In this document: positions 41,609 to 49,909 of the stretch, one piece after another
Layout of the letters: every line of letters begins with the position of its first letter
Numbering within the stretch: position 1 is the stretch's first letter
NCBI RefSeq assembly: GCF_018343775.1
Contig: NZ_CP074349.1
Location: 2,098,001 to 2,162,000 of the forward strand
DNA length: 64,000 bases
Origin: Pseudomonas cichorii
GTDB taxonomy: Bacteria > Pseudomonadota > Gammaproteobacteria > Pseudomonadales > Pseudomonadaceae
Direction of reading: 5' to 3'
Notes under the pieces: generated by a model
Databases searched by the model: none
What the model saw: only the letters and a program-made list of their open reading frames with translations
Told to the model about the DNA's origin: nothing
Made by a program: the position numbers and the translations under genes

Positions 41609-42677
41609 TGAGCACCTTGGCGATGTAATGCAGATCGTCGTCCTTCAGATCCGGGTGCAGCGGCACCGTCGTCAATGAACGCAGCAACCTGGCGGCGTTG
41701 GGGCAATCGCGGTGATACCAGGTCAGTAACGGCAGTTGGTACAGCGGCTGGTTGTCGTACTTGCCGATATCGGACTCGATACCGTGCCGCTGCTGGTAAT
41801 GCACCAGTTGGCGACCGTCATGCCCCACCGATTGCAGCAGCAGCGAATAACCGTTCACCACACCACCGGGGACCACCGGCATTTCGCGAAACGCCGGGTT
41901 GTCCAGCAGGCCCAGAAGCCGTTCTCGATTGCTCAGGCGTTGCTCCAGATGTGCATTGAGCTGACGTGACCGGGCCAGGCCCAGGGCAGCCTGCAGCCCG
42001 CCCAGTTTCAGGTTGATGCCCAGGGACTCGCCAGTCAGATTGCCGAAGCGGGTGTAGGCGCGAATCCGCCGTGCCCGCTCATCGTCATCGGTCATCACGA
42101 AGCCGCCTTCGCCGGTGGAGATGAACTTGCAGTCATGGGTGCTGAAGCAACTGATGTCGCCATGACGTGCCAGCCATGTTCCGTCCAGACGGGTCATGTG
42201 GGCGTGAGCCAGATCCTGGATCAGCGGGATTCCGGCTTCCTTCACAAAAGCCCAGGTCGCGTTCGAGTTGACCGGATAACCCCACATCGGTACTTCGATC
42301 ACTGCACAGGTCCGCGGCCTGATACAGCGCCGCAGATCCAGCGGGTCCAGACCGAAACTGTCCGGCGCGACATCGCAGAACACCGGTACAAGCCCCATCG
42401 CGAGAATGGGCAGTACCGTACAGATCGGTCCTGTCGGGGCGACGATGACTTCATCGCCCGGCCGGAAGTCGACGCCGGCCAGCGCGGCCGTCACCGAAGC
42501 CGCACCGGACGAAACGCTGATCACATGCTTGATGCCGTACAGCGCAGCAATCGCGGCTTCGTATTCCTCGACAATCGGCGAGGTACCCGTCAGGCCCGAG
42601 TGCAGGGCCCTTTCCAGCTCGCGAAGGTCGTCAGCCGAGTGCAGGGTGCCTTTCTGGGTAACGGTTCTCAGGTTCAT
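41589..42677 (-). CDS. DegT/DnrJ/EryC1/StrS aminotransferase, copy 1
   Basis: A 362-residue PLP enzyme of the sugar aminotransferase class. The Schiff-base Lys is in FSTHDCKFISTGEGGF (about 195-210) and the PLP-phosphate region SVSSGAASVTAA near residue 65. The cofactor Asp is in LIQDLAHAH (about 168-176). It is paralogous to the gene two positions upstream (shared motifs GTS-x3-EYE, CT-x2-PI and PMWGYP). It probably transfers an amino group to a keto-sugar or cyclitol. ATG 42677 overlaps the preceding Nudix stop. Confidence 0.88.
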   Translation of the reverse strand: MNLRTVTQKGTLHSADDLRELERALHSGLTGTSPIVEEYEAAIAALYGIKHVISVSSGAASVTAALAGVDFRPGDEVIVAPTGPICTVLPILAMGLVPVFCDVAPDSFGLDPLDLRRCIRPRTCAVIEVPMWGYPVNSNATWAFVKEAGIPLIQDLAHAHMTRLDGTWLARHGDISCFSTHDCKFISTGEGGFVMTDDDERARRIRAYTRFGNLTGESLGINLKLGGLQAALGLARSRQLNAHLEQRLSNRERLLGLLDNPAFREMPVVPGGVVNGYSLLLQSVGHDGRQLVHYQQRHGIESDIGKYDNQPLYQLPLLTWYHRDCPNAARLLRSLTTVPLHPDLKDDDLHYIAKVLNDYSPN

Positions 42678-43186
42678 GGCGACACCTTTTTTCCCACCAG
42701 ATCCCACAGCGCATCGTCTGCGAAGACTCGGTCTACCATTCGCCGGAAGTTGGGAAACATCTGCAGCGCTGCTGTTTCCTGATGGCTGAAGAATCGCGCA
42801 TTTTCCACCTCTCTGTCGTCCGGGCAGGCGAGCAGAGGGGTTGCCGTGACATAGATCAGGTCCAGGTGATAGTGCGGCCCGCGCTTGTCATCGATGTATT
42901 CGCACAACACCCGGTAGGGTTGATGCAATACGGTGACGTCGGTTTCGATATCGGCAAGTTCCTCATCGCGTTCGCCAAGCAGTTCGGCGCGGATGCCCGT
43001 TTCCTCGAAAATCTCCCTCAGTACGGCTACGTCGGGTGTTTCTCCCTGTTCGATGTGACCGCCCGGATACAGCCAGACACCGAGCTTGCGGTGATGCAAC
43101 AGCAGCATCTTCCTGTCCGGGTTCAAGACGAACCCGGACGCGGTGAAATGCCGATCCAGTTGTGAGCGATCGAGAGGGGCCGTCAT
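42674..43186 (-). CDS. Nudix hydrolase
   Basis: A 170-residue Nudix hydrolase with a complete Nudix box, GGHIEQGETPDVAVLREIFE continuing to ETGI (about 42-65). The N-terminal strand is SGFVLNPDRKMLLLHHRKLG. It lies between the two DegT genes, adjacent to copy 2 (zero gap) and overlapping copy 1 (ATGA). It may hydrolyse an NDP-sugar or other nucleotide by-product in the pathway; the family does not allow a more exact call. Confidence 0.87.
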   Translation of the reverse strand: MTAPLDRSQLDRHFTASGFVLNPDRKMLLLHHRKLGVWLYPGGHIEQGETPDVAVLREIFEETGIRAELLGERDEELADIETDVTVLHQPYRVLCEYIDDKRGPHYHLDLIYVTATPLLACPDDREVENARFFSHQETAALQMFPNFRRMVDRVFADDALWDLVGKKVSP

Positions 43187-44308
43187 TCAGGCGGCACCGT
43201 ACTGGTTGATGCGTTCTGCCATGTAGTCCAGTTCCGTCTGGGTAATATCCGGATGAACCGGAATTGTCGTCATGCCTGCCAGCAAGGCTTCGGCATTTGG
43301 ACACTCGTTGCGGTATTGGGCAAGTGCCGGGAATTCATAGAGCGCCTTGCAGCCATAGCGCTTGATGTCGGAAGGGATGCCCGCATCATCGAGGTAGTCG
43401 ATGAAAGCACGGTTGTCGGCAAAATGTAGCTCAAGGTTGAGGAAGTAATAGTTCGGCTGGCCGCCATCGATGATTTTTTTCTCCCGGACCTTGCTGTGAT
43501 CCAGCTTGCTGAGGAAGTAGGCCGCGTTTTCCCGGCGTTTCTCGATTTGCCCGGCCAGGGACGCCAGACGGCTGCCGCCCAGGGCTGCCGGCAGTGCCGC
43601 GAGCTTGTAATTGAGACCGAAATCCTTGCCATTGAGGTTGCCGAAGCGGCTGTAGTCGCGGCAGCGCTTTGCCAGTGCATCGTCGTCGGTGAGGATGAAA
43701 CCGCCTTCTCCGGTCGCCAGTGGCTTGCGCTCGTGGGTGCTGAAGCAGGACAGGTCACCGAACTGCGACAGTGGACGGCCCTGCAGGGTCGTGCCATGGG
43801 AGTGAGCCAGGTCCAGAATCAGCTTGATGCCCAGTTCATGGGTCAGCAGGCGCAACTCGTCGACTTCGCTCGGGTAGCCCCACATCGGGATGTCGATGAT
43901 GGCCTTGGTGTTCGGCGTGATGCGAGCCTTGATCGAGGCCGGGTCTGCACCGAAACCATGGGCGCGGGTATCGACGAAGATGGGGTTGGCGCCGGCGGCA
44001 ATGATCGGGTAGATGGTACACAGCGGGCAGCTAGGCGTCAGTAGGACGTCATCGCCCGGACCCACGCCCGATGCGTAAATAGCCACGCTGAGGGCTGCGC
44101 CGCCTGACGACACGGCAATGGCATGCTGCGCCTCGAACCACTCGGCAAGTTTGCTTTCGTATTCGCCCACCACATCGCTGGTGCCCGACAACGGACGTTC
44201 CAGGGTCAGTTTCATGGTGAGCAGGTCGTCCGCGTATACCGGGCGATATTTATCGGAAACGGGAGCGTGTGCATTTGCGGTGCTGGAAAGATTGGCTGAC
44301 ATTTTCAT
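43187..44308 (-). CDS. DegT/DnrJ/EryC1/StrS aminotransferase, copy 2
   Basis: A 373-residue PLP-dependent aminotransferase. The Schiff-base Lys lies in FSTHERKPLATGEGGF (about 204-219); the Asp that holds the PLP ring nitrogen is in LILDLAHSHG (about 177-186). Both catalytic residues are intact, as in copy 1, so the two paralogues are probably active on different substrates or positions, or as a pair. Alternative start at ATG 44302. It lies 27 bases after the Gfo/Idh gene. Confidence 0.88.
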   Translation of the reverse strand: MKMSANLSSTANAHAPVSDKYRPVYADDLLTMKLTLERPLSGTSDVVGEYESKLAEWFEAQHAIAVSSGGAALSVAIYASGVGPGDDVLLTPSCPLCTIYPIIAAGANPIFVDTRAHGFGADPASIKARITPNTKAIIDIPMWGYPSEVDELRLLTHELGIKLILDLAHSHGTTLQGRPLSQFGDLSCFSTHERKPLATGEGGFILTDDDALAKRCRDYSRFGNLNGKDFGLNYKLAALPAALGGSRLASLAGQIEKRRENAAYFLSKLDHSKVREKKIIDGGQPNYYFLNLELHFADNRAFIDYLDDAGIPSDIKRYGCKALYEFPALAQYRNECPNAEALLAGMTTIPVHPDITQTELDYMAERINQYGAA

Positions 44309-44335
44309 GGATTCCGTAACAGGCTTTGGTTGGGC

Positions 44336-45346
44336 TCAAGCGCTAAGGGCAAGATTTTGTTCGGCTGCGTCGCAGATGCTCTCGATCACCTTGTAAGTCG
44401 CACGCAAGCTTTCAAAGCTCGCTTCAAAGGCGGTGTTGGTGCGCACGGCATGGAAGAACTTTTCCAGCTCGCCGAAATAACCGCTGCGCTCATAGCCGGA
44501 ATCCAGTGGCCCTGGCTGCCACGCCCCACGCCAGCGTTTGGCGGTACCTGTGGCACTGGTGCCGTGCTCCGGCTCGTGCATGGTGATGTTCCAGAGGTTG
44601 TTGAGCTCCACCATCATCGAGTTCGAGCTGACAATCTTCATGTCGAATTCAAAGTAGGGGAACAGGGTGCCGCTGAGCAGGCTGACACTGGCACCTGTGG
44701 TGAATTGCAGTTCGAGGCTGACCAGCAACGAGTCGCCATGACGCTGCACCCGGGACTCGATATCACGCAGTTCGCCGCCACCGAAGGTCACGCCCAGGTC
44801 GATGGTGTGAATGGCCTGGGCCAGCAGGAAGGAGCGCAGTGTCGAGTCCAGGCCCCAGAGCGGCGACGTGGGTTTGCTTGCATAGTGGTTGAGCTGAACA
44901 TGCACGGTCTGGCCGAACTGTTCTGTGCTGGTCATCTTGCGCAACTGCTGCATGGGCTTGGCGAACTTGAAGTTCATGCCGACGCCGGTAACCACTTTGG
45001 CATCGTTGCTGGCAGCGATCAGTGCTTCCAGTTCGTCGAGTGTGAAGCAAGGTGGTTTCTCGACGAATACGTGTACACCCTTGGCCATGGCCTTGAACGA
45101 AAGGTCGCGGTGCGCCTGGGGCGGGCAGGCCATGACCACTGCATCGAGCCTGGCGGATGCCAGCATTTCGTCGAAGCTGTCGGTGATCATCACGTTGGAT
45201 ACGAAACGATTGATTTGTTCGGCACGGGTACGGTCACTGTCGCAGACCGCCACGATACGAATATCCGGCATTTGCAGAAGTGTGGGCAGCAGATTTTCCT
45301 GCATCTGTGCGCCGAGACCAACGATACCAACTCTGAGTCCAGTCAT
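44336..45346 (-). CDS. Gfo/Idh/MocA family oxidoreductase
   Basis: A 336-residue NAD(P)-dependent dehydrogenase. The N-terminal Rossmann fold begins LRVGIVGLGAQMQENLLPTL (about 3-22); the motif EKPPCFTLDE (about 94-103) holds the catalytic EKP lysine. A C-terminal alpha/beta substrate domain follows. The start is ATG 45346 with GGAG 8 bases upstream. It is the first gene of the 12-gene operon. With a DegT aminotransferase and a HAD phosphatase it makes the same enzyme set as NtdC/NtdA/NtdB, which convert glucose 6-phosphate to kanosamine; direct equivalence is not shown. Confidence 0.9.
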   Translation of the reverse strand: MTGLRVGIVGLGAQMQENLLPTLLQMPDIRIVAVCDSDRTRAEQINRFVSNVMITDSFDEMLASARLDAVVMACPPQAHRDLSFKAMAKGVHVFVEKPPCFTLDELEALIAASNDAKVVTGVGMNFKFAKPMQQLRKMTSTEQFGQTVHVQLNHYASKPTSPLWGLDSTLRSFLLAQAIHTIDLGVTFGGGELRDIESRVQRHGDSLLVSLELQFTTGASVSLLSGTLFPYFEFDMKIVSSNSMMVELNNLWNITMHEPEHGTSATGTAKRWRGAWQPGPLDSGYERSGYFGELEKFFHAVRTNTAFEASFESLRATYKVIESICDAAEQNLALSA

Positions 45347-45495
45347 AGTTATCTCCATCTTGGAAAGATTCATATTTCATTGGAAGTACGGACGAGCGCG
45401 TACACGAATTCCGTAACGGATTGTCGGGCGGACAAACCGAATAAGTTCAGCGTTCGTTTTTAAACAGTTAGAGCAAGAGGTGTGTATTGAACCGG

Positions 45496-45750
45496 CTAAT
45501 GAAAACGCTCTTCGCTGTTTTCAGCCAGTCTTGTGAGGGGTGTCATCAAGTCAGGAATATTATGGGGCTGCAGTGTGTCGCAAGCGTCGCGCATCAGGCC
45601 TTGAGAGCGGGGTGTGAGGATGTTTACGAACCGGGAACGCAATGAGATTGCAGGGTCCGGGTTTGCTTCGGAAAGTGCGAACATTCTTGCGAATTGTTCA
45701 TGTGTTGCCTTGAACGAGGAGCGGCAGTTGCTTTTCTGATCAGTATTCAT
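45496..45750 (-). CDS. Small hypothetical protein upstream of the metabolic operon
   Basis: An 84-residue hydrophilic protein without membrane segment or recognised motif; likely helical (SFKATHEQFARMFAL). ATG 45750 has GGAAG about 9 bases upstream. It lies 149 bases before the Gfo/Idh gene on the same strand, and two inverted repeats lie just upstream of it. It could be a small regulator or the leader gene of the operon. Coding status is uncertain. Confidence 0.5.
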   Translation of the reverse strand: MNTDQKSNCRSSFKATHEQFARMFALSEANPDPAISLRSRFVNILTPRSQGLMRDACDTLQPHNIPDLMTPLTRLAENSEERFH

Positions 45751-45782
45751 AATACAAATCTTCCGTGATTGCCTGATTCAAA

Positions 45783-45805
45783 CTTCAACATAGTCCGTGT
45801 TGAAG
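45783..45805. promoter_or_regulatory. Perfect dyad, possible operator
   Basis: CTTCAACA-TAGTCCG-TGTTGAAG is a perfect 8-bp inverted repeat with a 7-base spacer, 32 bases upstream of the small ORF. No U-run follows on either strand. It may be an operator for the minus-strand operon. Confidence 0.5.
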
Positions 45806-45847
45806 CCACTGCGTCAGTGTGTCTTGCTGACTGAGTACGAGGCTGAA

Positions 45848-45887
45848 TCTATAGGCGGGCTTTGTGCGTGGCAACCCGGCCTATAGA
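45848..45887. other. Long imperfect inverted repeat at the island-internal boundary
   Basis: TCTATAGGCGGG and CCCGGCCTATAGA pair over 12 bases with one bulge around a 15-base loop. It lies between the small ORF and hrcU in an AT-rich gap (45888-46009). It could be a terminator-like structure for hrcU transcripts or a remnant of an insertion end. Confidence 0.5.
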
Positions 45888-46009
45888 ACGGAAAATTATA
45901 AAAGGCAGTGCGTTATTTATTCGTTGGATATTAGGTGTTTTTGTTACGCGGGTAAGTATATTGATTTATAAGGAAAAAATTCGGCGTATTTTTCTTTGTT
46001 TATGAGGCC

Positions 46010-47095
46010 TCAATAGTGAGGCATCTCGATCGTGTCCCCTTTTGCCTGTTCATCGATTTCGCGTAACAAACGATAAACCTGCGCCACAGCCTGCAGGGTG
46101 GCCCGTGGAATGAACTGCCCGACGTTTTCGCGATACAGCGTCCGTGCCAGCCAGACGAAGCGCACCACGGGCACGCCAGCCTTGCGGGCGCGCTCGATGA
46201 GTTCCCGGGCATCGGCGTCGCGCCCCTTGCAAATGATACGCGGCAGCGGAGTCTGTTCAGGGCGATAGAAGAGCGCCACGGCGAAGTGGGTCGGGTTGAC
46301 CAGCAGCATGTCGGCGTCTTCGACCGGTGCCTGGGCCGGGGCCGCGGAGCCGGGTTTCTCGGAGATTTCCCGGGCCAGGGACTTGCGGTGGGACTTCATG
46401 TGCGGGTCGCCTTCGGACTCCTTGTACTCCTTGCGGATATCTTCATGGCTCATGCGCTGACCCTTGATGAAGAAGTACTTCTGCAGGGCGAAGTCAAGGA
46501 TTGCCAGCACCAGCAGCAAACCCAGACAGATACGTGACAGGCGTCTGAACAGGTCGACCAGCGCTTTCCAGTAACTGTCCAGATCCGTCTGGGCAAGGCC
46601 GATCAGGTCGCCCAGTGACGGCGGCAGGAGCCAATACAGCACGAGGGTGATCATCACCGCCTTGCACAGGCTGTTGAACAGGTTGAACAACTGGCGCGAA
46701 GAGAACATCTGCTGGAACTGATTGATGGGGTTCAGGCGCTCGAAGTCCAGCTTCAGGGCCTCGGTGGCGAACAGCGGCCCGAACTGGACCCAGCCGCCGG
46801 CCAGGCGCATGACTACGGCAACCCCCAGGACCGGGAGCATGAACAGCAACAACTCCAGGCCAGCCTTGGTCATCACTTCGCCAAGGGCGGCGCCGAAGGG
46901 CCGATCCAGCTCCATGATGGGCAGAATCATCAGCTCTTTGAGGCGCTCCATGCCGGAGTCCACCATGGTCAGGATCATCTCGATCAAGGCCGCGAAAATG
47001 AACAGTTTGGGAATATCCTGACTTTGCCCGACCTGACCTTTCTTGCGTGCGTCGTCGAGCTTTTTCTGCGTGGGTTCTTCGGTTTTTTCGCTCAT
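46010..47095 (-). CDS. hrcU: HrcU, export apparatus switch protein (SctU)
   Basis: A 361-residue FlhB/YscU-family protein. The N-terminus MSEKTEEPTQKKLDDARKKG is classical. Four membrane segments lie between about 30 and 210; the cytoplasmic domain has the autocleavage site NPTH (about residue 265, in LLVNPTHFAV). Cleavage there changes export from early to late substrates. It is the last gene of the hrpJ operon. In P. syringae it would be next to hrpV; here 31.6 kb intervenes. Confidence 0.96.
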   Translation of the reverse strand: MSEKTEEPTQKKLDDARKKGQVGQSQDIPKLFIFAALIEMILTMVDSGMERLKELMILPIMELDRPFGAALGEVMTKAGLELLLFMLPVLGVAVVMRLAGGWVQFGPLFATEALKLDFERLNPINQFQQMFSSRQLFNLFNSLCKAVMITLVLYWLLPPSLGDLIGLAQTDLDSYWKALVDLFRRLSRICLGLLLVLAILDFALQKYFFIKGQRMSHEDIRKEYKESEGDPHMKSHRKSLAREISEKPGSAAPAQAPVEDADMLLVNPTHFAVALFYRPEQTPLPRIICKGRDADARELIERARKAGVPVVRFVWLARTLYRENVGQFIPRATLQAVAQVYRLLREIDEQAKGDTIEMPHY

Positions 47096-47119
47096 GGTCC
47101 GGCTTCCGGCAGAGGGCGG

Positions 47120-47917
47120 TCAGGGGATCTGCAACATCAGCGGCAGCAAGTGCTTCAAGTCTTTCAGTTCATCCAGGCGCCCTTCGCCAAGCCAGGTGAG
47201 CATGGGCATGTACAGCACCAGAAAGCCCAGGCCTACAAGGCTCTTGGCAGGCATCGCCAGGGTCGAGACCTGCAGTTGCGGGCTGTACAGGCTGAGAATC
47301 GCCATGCCGAATTCGATCAGCAGCAACAGGCCTACCAGCGGCGCGGCGTACAGCACCATGAAGCGGAACGTGCTGGCGACCAGCTTGAGATAGACCTCGA
47401 ACCCCTCGGGGCCGGTGACGGGTACCCATTGGGTGGCGGGCCAGATCAGGTAACTGTCCCACATGATCTGGGTCAGGCTGGCGTAACCGCCGCCCAGGAT
47501 CATCAGCAGGATCATGACCTGCTTGAGCATGTGGCCCAGTTCCGAGGTGTTGTCGCCCAGTGCCGGGTTGATCTGGCCACCCACCAGCGCGCCACGCTGG
47601 TTGTCGAACAGGCAGCCGATGGACTCGAACAGCCAGAAGGGCATGGCCAGCAACAGGCCCAGCAGCAGACCGATGATGCTTTCCTTGAGCAGCAGCGCCG
47701 TCAGGTCCAGCCAGTCGAGGGTCTGGCCGGTGAGGGACGCACGAATGCTGGGCATCGGGAACAGGGCCAGGGCCAGCACGATGGTGTGCCGCAGCATGCC
47801 TTTGAGTTCGGTGAACGCGAACGCCGGAATCAGGAACAGGCACGGGTACAGCCGTGCCATGCCGATGGTCAGGGCAATGATCGATTCGCTGACTTCCTTG
47901 AACGGGAGTTCGAACAT
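47120..47917 (-). CDS. hrcT: HrcT, export apparatus membrane protein (SctT)
   Basis: A 265-residue FliR/YscT/SpaR-family inner-membrane protein with about six hydrophobic segments. It contains the family stretch LIPAFAFTELKGMLRHTIVL (about 31-50) and PSIRASLTG after it. It forms the export gate with HrcR, HrcS and HrcV. It starts 1 base after hrcS and ends 24 bases before hrcU. Length is normal (about 264). Confidence 0.95.
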   Translation of the reverse strand: MFELPFKEVSESIIALTIGMARLYPCLFLIPAFAFTELKGMLRHTIVLALALFPMPSIRASLTGQTLDWLDLTALLLKESIIGLLLGLLLAMPFWLFESIGCLFDNQRGALVGGQINPALGDNTSELGHMLKQVMILLMILGGGYASLTQIMWDSYLIWPATQWVPVTGPEGFEVYLKLVASTFRFMVLYAAPLVGLLLLIEFGMAILSLYSPQLQVSTLAMPAKSLVGLGFLVLYMPMLTWLGEGRLDELKDLKHLLPLMLQIP

Positions 47918-47918
47918 C

Positions 47919-48179
47919 TCAAGGCCTCGTCTGACCGATCATGTTGAAAGACAGGTAGGCCAGTTGCATGAGTTCGATACCTATCCAGCGTCCGGTCAGC
48001 GCCAGTGCCACGCCTACGGCAACCAGCTTGATGGCGAATGGCAGGGTCTGATCCTGCAACTGCATCACCGCCTGCAGCAGCGAGGTGATGACACCGACAA
48101 TCACCGCCACGATCAGCGCCGGAGCGGACAGCACCACCACCAGCAACATGGCCTGCTTGAAAAGCGTCAGGGTTTCCAT
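47919..48179 (-). CDS. hrcS: HrcS, export apparatus membrane protein (SctS)
   Basis: An 86-residue FliQ/YscS-family protein with two membrane hairpin segments (about 12-40 and 52-75) and the conserved LQAVMQLQDQTLPFAIKL in the loop. ATG 48179 has GAGG 5 bases upstream and gives the usual length; an in-frame GTG at 48197 overlaps hrcR. Confidence 0.95.
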   Translation of the reverse strand: METLTLFKQAMLLVVVLSAPALIVAVIVGVITSLLQAVMQLQDQTLPFAIKLVAVGVALALTGRWIGIELMQLAYLSFNMIGQTRP

Positions 48180-48193
48180 AAAGCCTCGGCGGA

Positions 48194-48847
48194 TCACATG
48201 TAGCTGTAGAAGAGCCCGTCGAGCAGGCGGGTCCAGCCATCCACCAGCACGAACAGGAGGATTTTCAGCGGTAGCGAGATGGTCATCGGCGCAACCATCT
48301 GCATGCCCAGGGCCAGCAGAATGTTCGAGACGATCAGGTCGATGACGATGAACGGGATATAGATCAGGAAGCCGATCTGAAAACCGGCCTGCAACTCGGA
48401 CAGCACGAAGGCCGGCACCACCAGCAACAGGTCATCGCGGCTGGCCTGGGACGACATTTCCTTGGGCCACATGCGCTGGGTGTTTTCAAGCAGGTGGGTC
48501 TGGATGTCCGGATCGATGTTGCGGGTCATGAACAGGCGCAGCGGTTCGATCACATGTTTGCCGGCGCTTTCCATGGCGGCAAAGTTGTCCAGCCGATCGG
48601 GGAGTTTCTTGACCCGTTGCCCCATTTCGTTGAACACCGGCGCCATGATGAACAGGGTGGCGGCCAGGGCAATGCCATACAGCGCCATGTTCGGCGGCGC
48701 CTGCTGGACACCGATGGCGTTGCGGGTAATCAGCAACACCATGGCGATCTTCAGGAAGGCCGTGCAGATGATCATCAGCAATGGCACCAGTGACAGGGCC
48801 CCGAGAAACAGGGCCAGCGTCAGCGGGTTGGCATCCTGCAGGTTCAC
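48194..48847 (-). CDS. hrcR: HrcR, export apparatus membrane protein (SctR)
   Basis: A 217-residue FliP/YscR-family inner-membrane protein with four segments. Key blocks are [20 protein letters not shown] (about 31-50) and [20 protein letters not shown] near residue 165. It starts at GTG 48847, overlapping the hrcQ stop (GTGA). It forms the core of the gate with HrcS and HrcT. Confidence 0.96.
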   Translation of the reverse strand: MNLQDANPLTLALFLGALSLVPLLMIICTAFLKIAMVLLITRNAIGVQQAPPNMALYGIALAATLFIMAPVFNEMGQRVKKLPDRLDNFAAMESAGKHVIEPLRLFMTRNIDPDIQTHLLENTQRMWPKEMSSQASRDDLLLVVPAFVLSELQAGFQIGFLIYIPFIVIDLIVSNILLALGMQMVAPMTISLPLKILLFVLVDGWTRLLDGLFYSYM

Positions 48848-49194
48848 CGCAAAGCTTCCATGCGGGTGATCTGCAGGCCCAGACGTCCTTCGACATCCAC
48901 CAGCTCGCCATGGGCCAGCGCACGTTCGCCATGAAACAGCATGGCATTGCCCGGCGCGCAGCCGTTGAAGGTCAGCACGGAGCCGACAGACAGTGAACGC
49001 AACTGACCCAGACTCAGAGAAAGATTGCCCGCCCGCAACGTCAGGGCCAGGGCCAGGTCGTTGAAGCGTTCCAGATCGTCGCTTCCGTCAGCCGCGTTTT
49101 CGGCGAAGTCTTCATGTTCCTGCAGATGGATATCGTCGAGCAGGATCGGGTTATCGCTGTCGGACGCCGCAAAGTGGTCGATAGTGGCATTCAT
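48844..49194 (-). CDS. Possible internal translation product of hrcQ (HrcQb-like, SctQ-C)
   Basis: In frame with hrcQ, ATG 49194 is preceded by GGAG (49207-49204) with 9 bases between. It would make a 116-residue protein (MNATIDHF...) made of an acidic linker and the SPOA domain. SctQ proteins in Yersinia, Shigella and Salmonella make such a short product, and P. syringae has the same unit as the separate gene hrcQb. Confidence 0.55.
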   Translation of the reverse strand: MNATIDHFAASDSDNPILLDDIHLQEHEDFAENAADGSDDLERFNDLALALTLRAGNLSLSLGQLRSLSVGSVLTFNGCAPGNAMLFHGERALAHGELVDVEGRLGLQITRMEALR

Positions 49195-49908
49195 GGTGTC
49201 TTGCTCCAGTTCGGTAAGGGTGAAGCACAATGCGTTGGCGGATTCCTGGACCAGGCTCAGGCGGCAGGAGCCCAGTTGCAGTATTCCGTGGCCATCGGGG
49301 GTAAACAGTGGGTGATCAGGCAGCAGCACATCGCCCGGGCGCAGGCCTTTCAATTGCTTGTAGGTCAGTGCCAGATGGCCCAGCAGCAACGGGGTGTTTA
49401 TGGGCCACGGCCAGGTCTTGCCGACGGACCTGTGCTGCCATTGGCCGCGGTCCAGCAGGTCGAGCAGGGTGGCGGGCGGCGCCGAGAGCCGCGAGCAGAC
49501 CCGCAAACCGTTGATGCGTGCTTCCAGCAGGCAGTCCAGCCCTTGTTCATTGGGCTGATCAAGCGGTTGCAGGGAGCCGAACAGGTGTTGCAGTTCCGGG
49601 CTCAGGTAATGGTTGTAAAGCTGCCAGTACCATTGATGGTCTTCACTGTTGTCCGATTGCTGCAACAGAGCCGGGCAACTGGACAACAGACCCAGCAGAG
49701 CTTCGGTGTTGGTCAGTCGCAAAGGTCCGGATGCACATTCCAGATAACCTTCGTCAACGCTCTGGCCGGGCATGGGCGCCAGGCGCAGGGCCAGTTGGCC
49801 TTTTTGCCGGTTGAGCTGGAAAGGCAGGCTCAGACCGGTGCCTATCCGCTGCCTGATCGAAGCCTCGGTGGTGCTGACGGGTCTGAGGGCAAGTGCCTGT
49901 GCATTCAT
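48844..49908 (-). CDS. hrcQ: HrcQ, C-ring/sorting platform protein, unsplit form (SctQ)
   Basis: A 354-residue protein that covers in one frame what P. syringae encodes as two genes, hrcQa and hrcQb. The N-terminal part (about 1-235) corresponds to HrcQa. The C-terminal SPOA domain (about 285-350) has the [19 protein letters not shown] block and ends [13 protein letters not shown], as HrcQb does. The start is ATG 49908. An internal ATG at 49194 with GGAG in front could yield the C-terminal fragment separately. It lies 1 base after hrpP and overlaps hrcR. Confidence 0.93.
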   Translation of the reverse strand: MNAQALALRPVSTTEASIRQRIGTGLSLPFQLNRQKGQLALRLAPMPGQSVDEGYLECASGPLRLTNTEALLGLLSSCPALLQQSDNSEDHQWYWQLYNHYLSPELQHLFGSLQPLDQPNEQGLDCLLEARINGLRVCSRLSAPPATLLDLLDRGQWQHRSVGKTWPWPINTPLLLGHLALTYKQLKGLRPGDVLLPDHPLFTPDGHGILQLGSCRLSLVQESANALCFTLTELEQDTMNATIDHFAASDSDNPILLDDIHLQEHEDFAENAADGSDDLERFNDLALALTLRAGNLSLSLGQLRSLSVGSVLTFNGCAPGNAMLFHGERALAHGELVDVEGRLGLQITRMEALR

Positions 49909-49909
49909 T

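Noticed and set aside
40664..41611. 315-codon + strand frame over the FAD oxidoreductase
   Set aside because: Antisense shadow; the minus frame has clear FAD motifs and operon overlaps.
45847..45890. Possible hrp box before the small ORF and metabolic operon
   Set aside because: A GTGG half occurs on the + strand, but no GGTTCC follows at 15-16 bases, so the HrpL consensus is not met.
47024..47947. 307-codon + strand frame over hrcT
   Set aside because: Gln/His-rich composition typical of an antisense shadow of a membrane protein gene.
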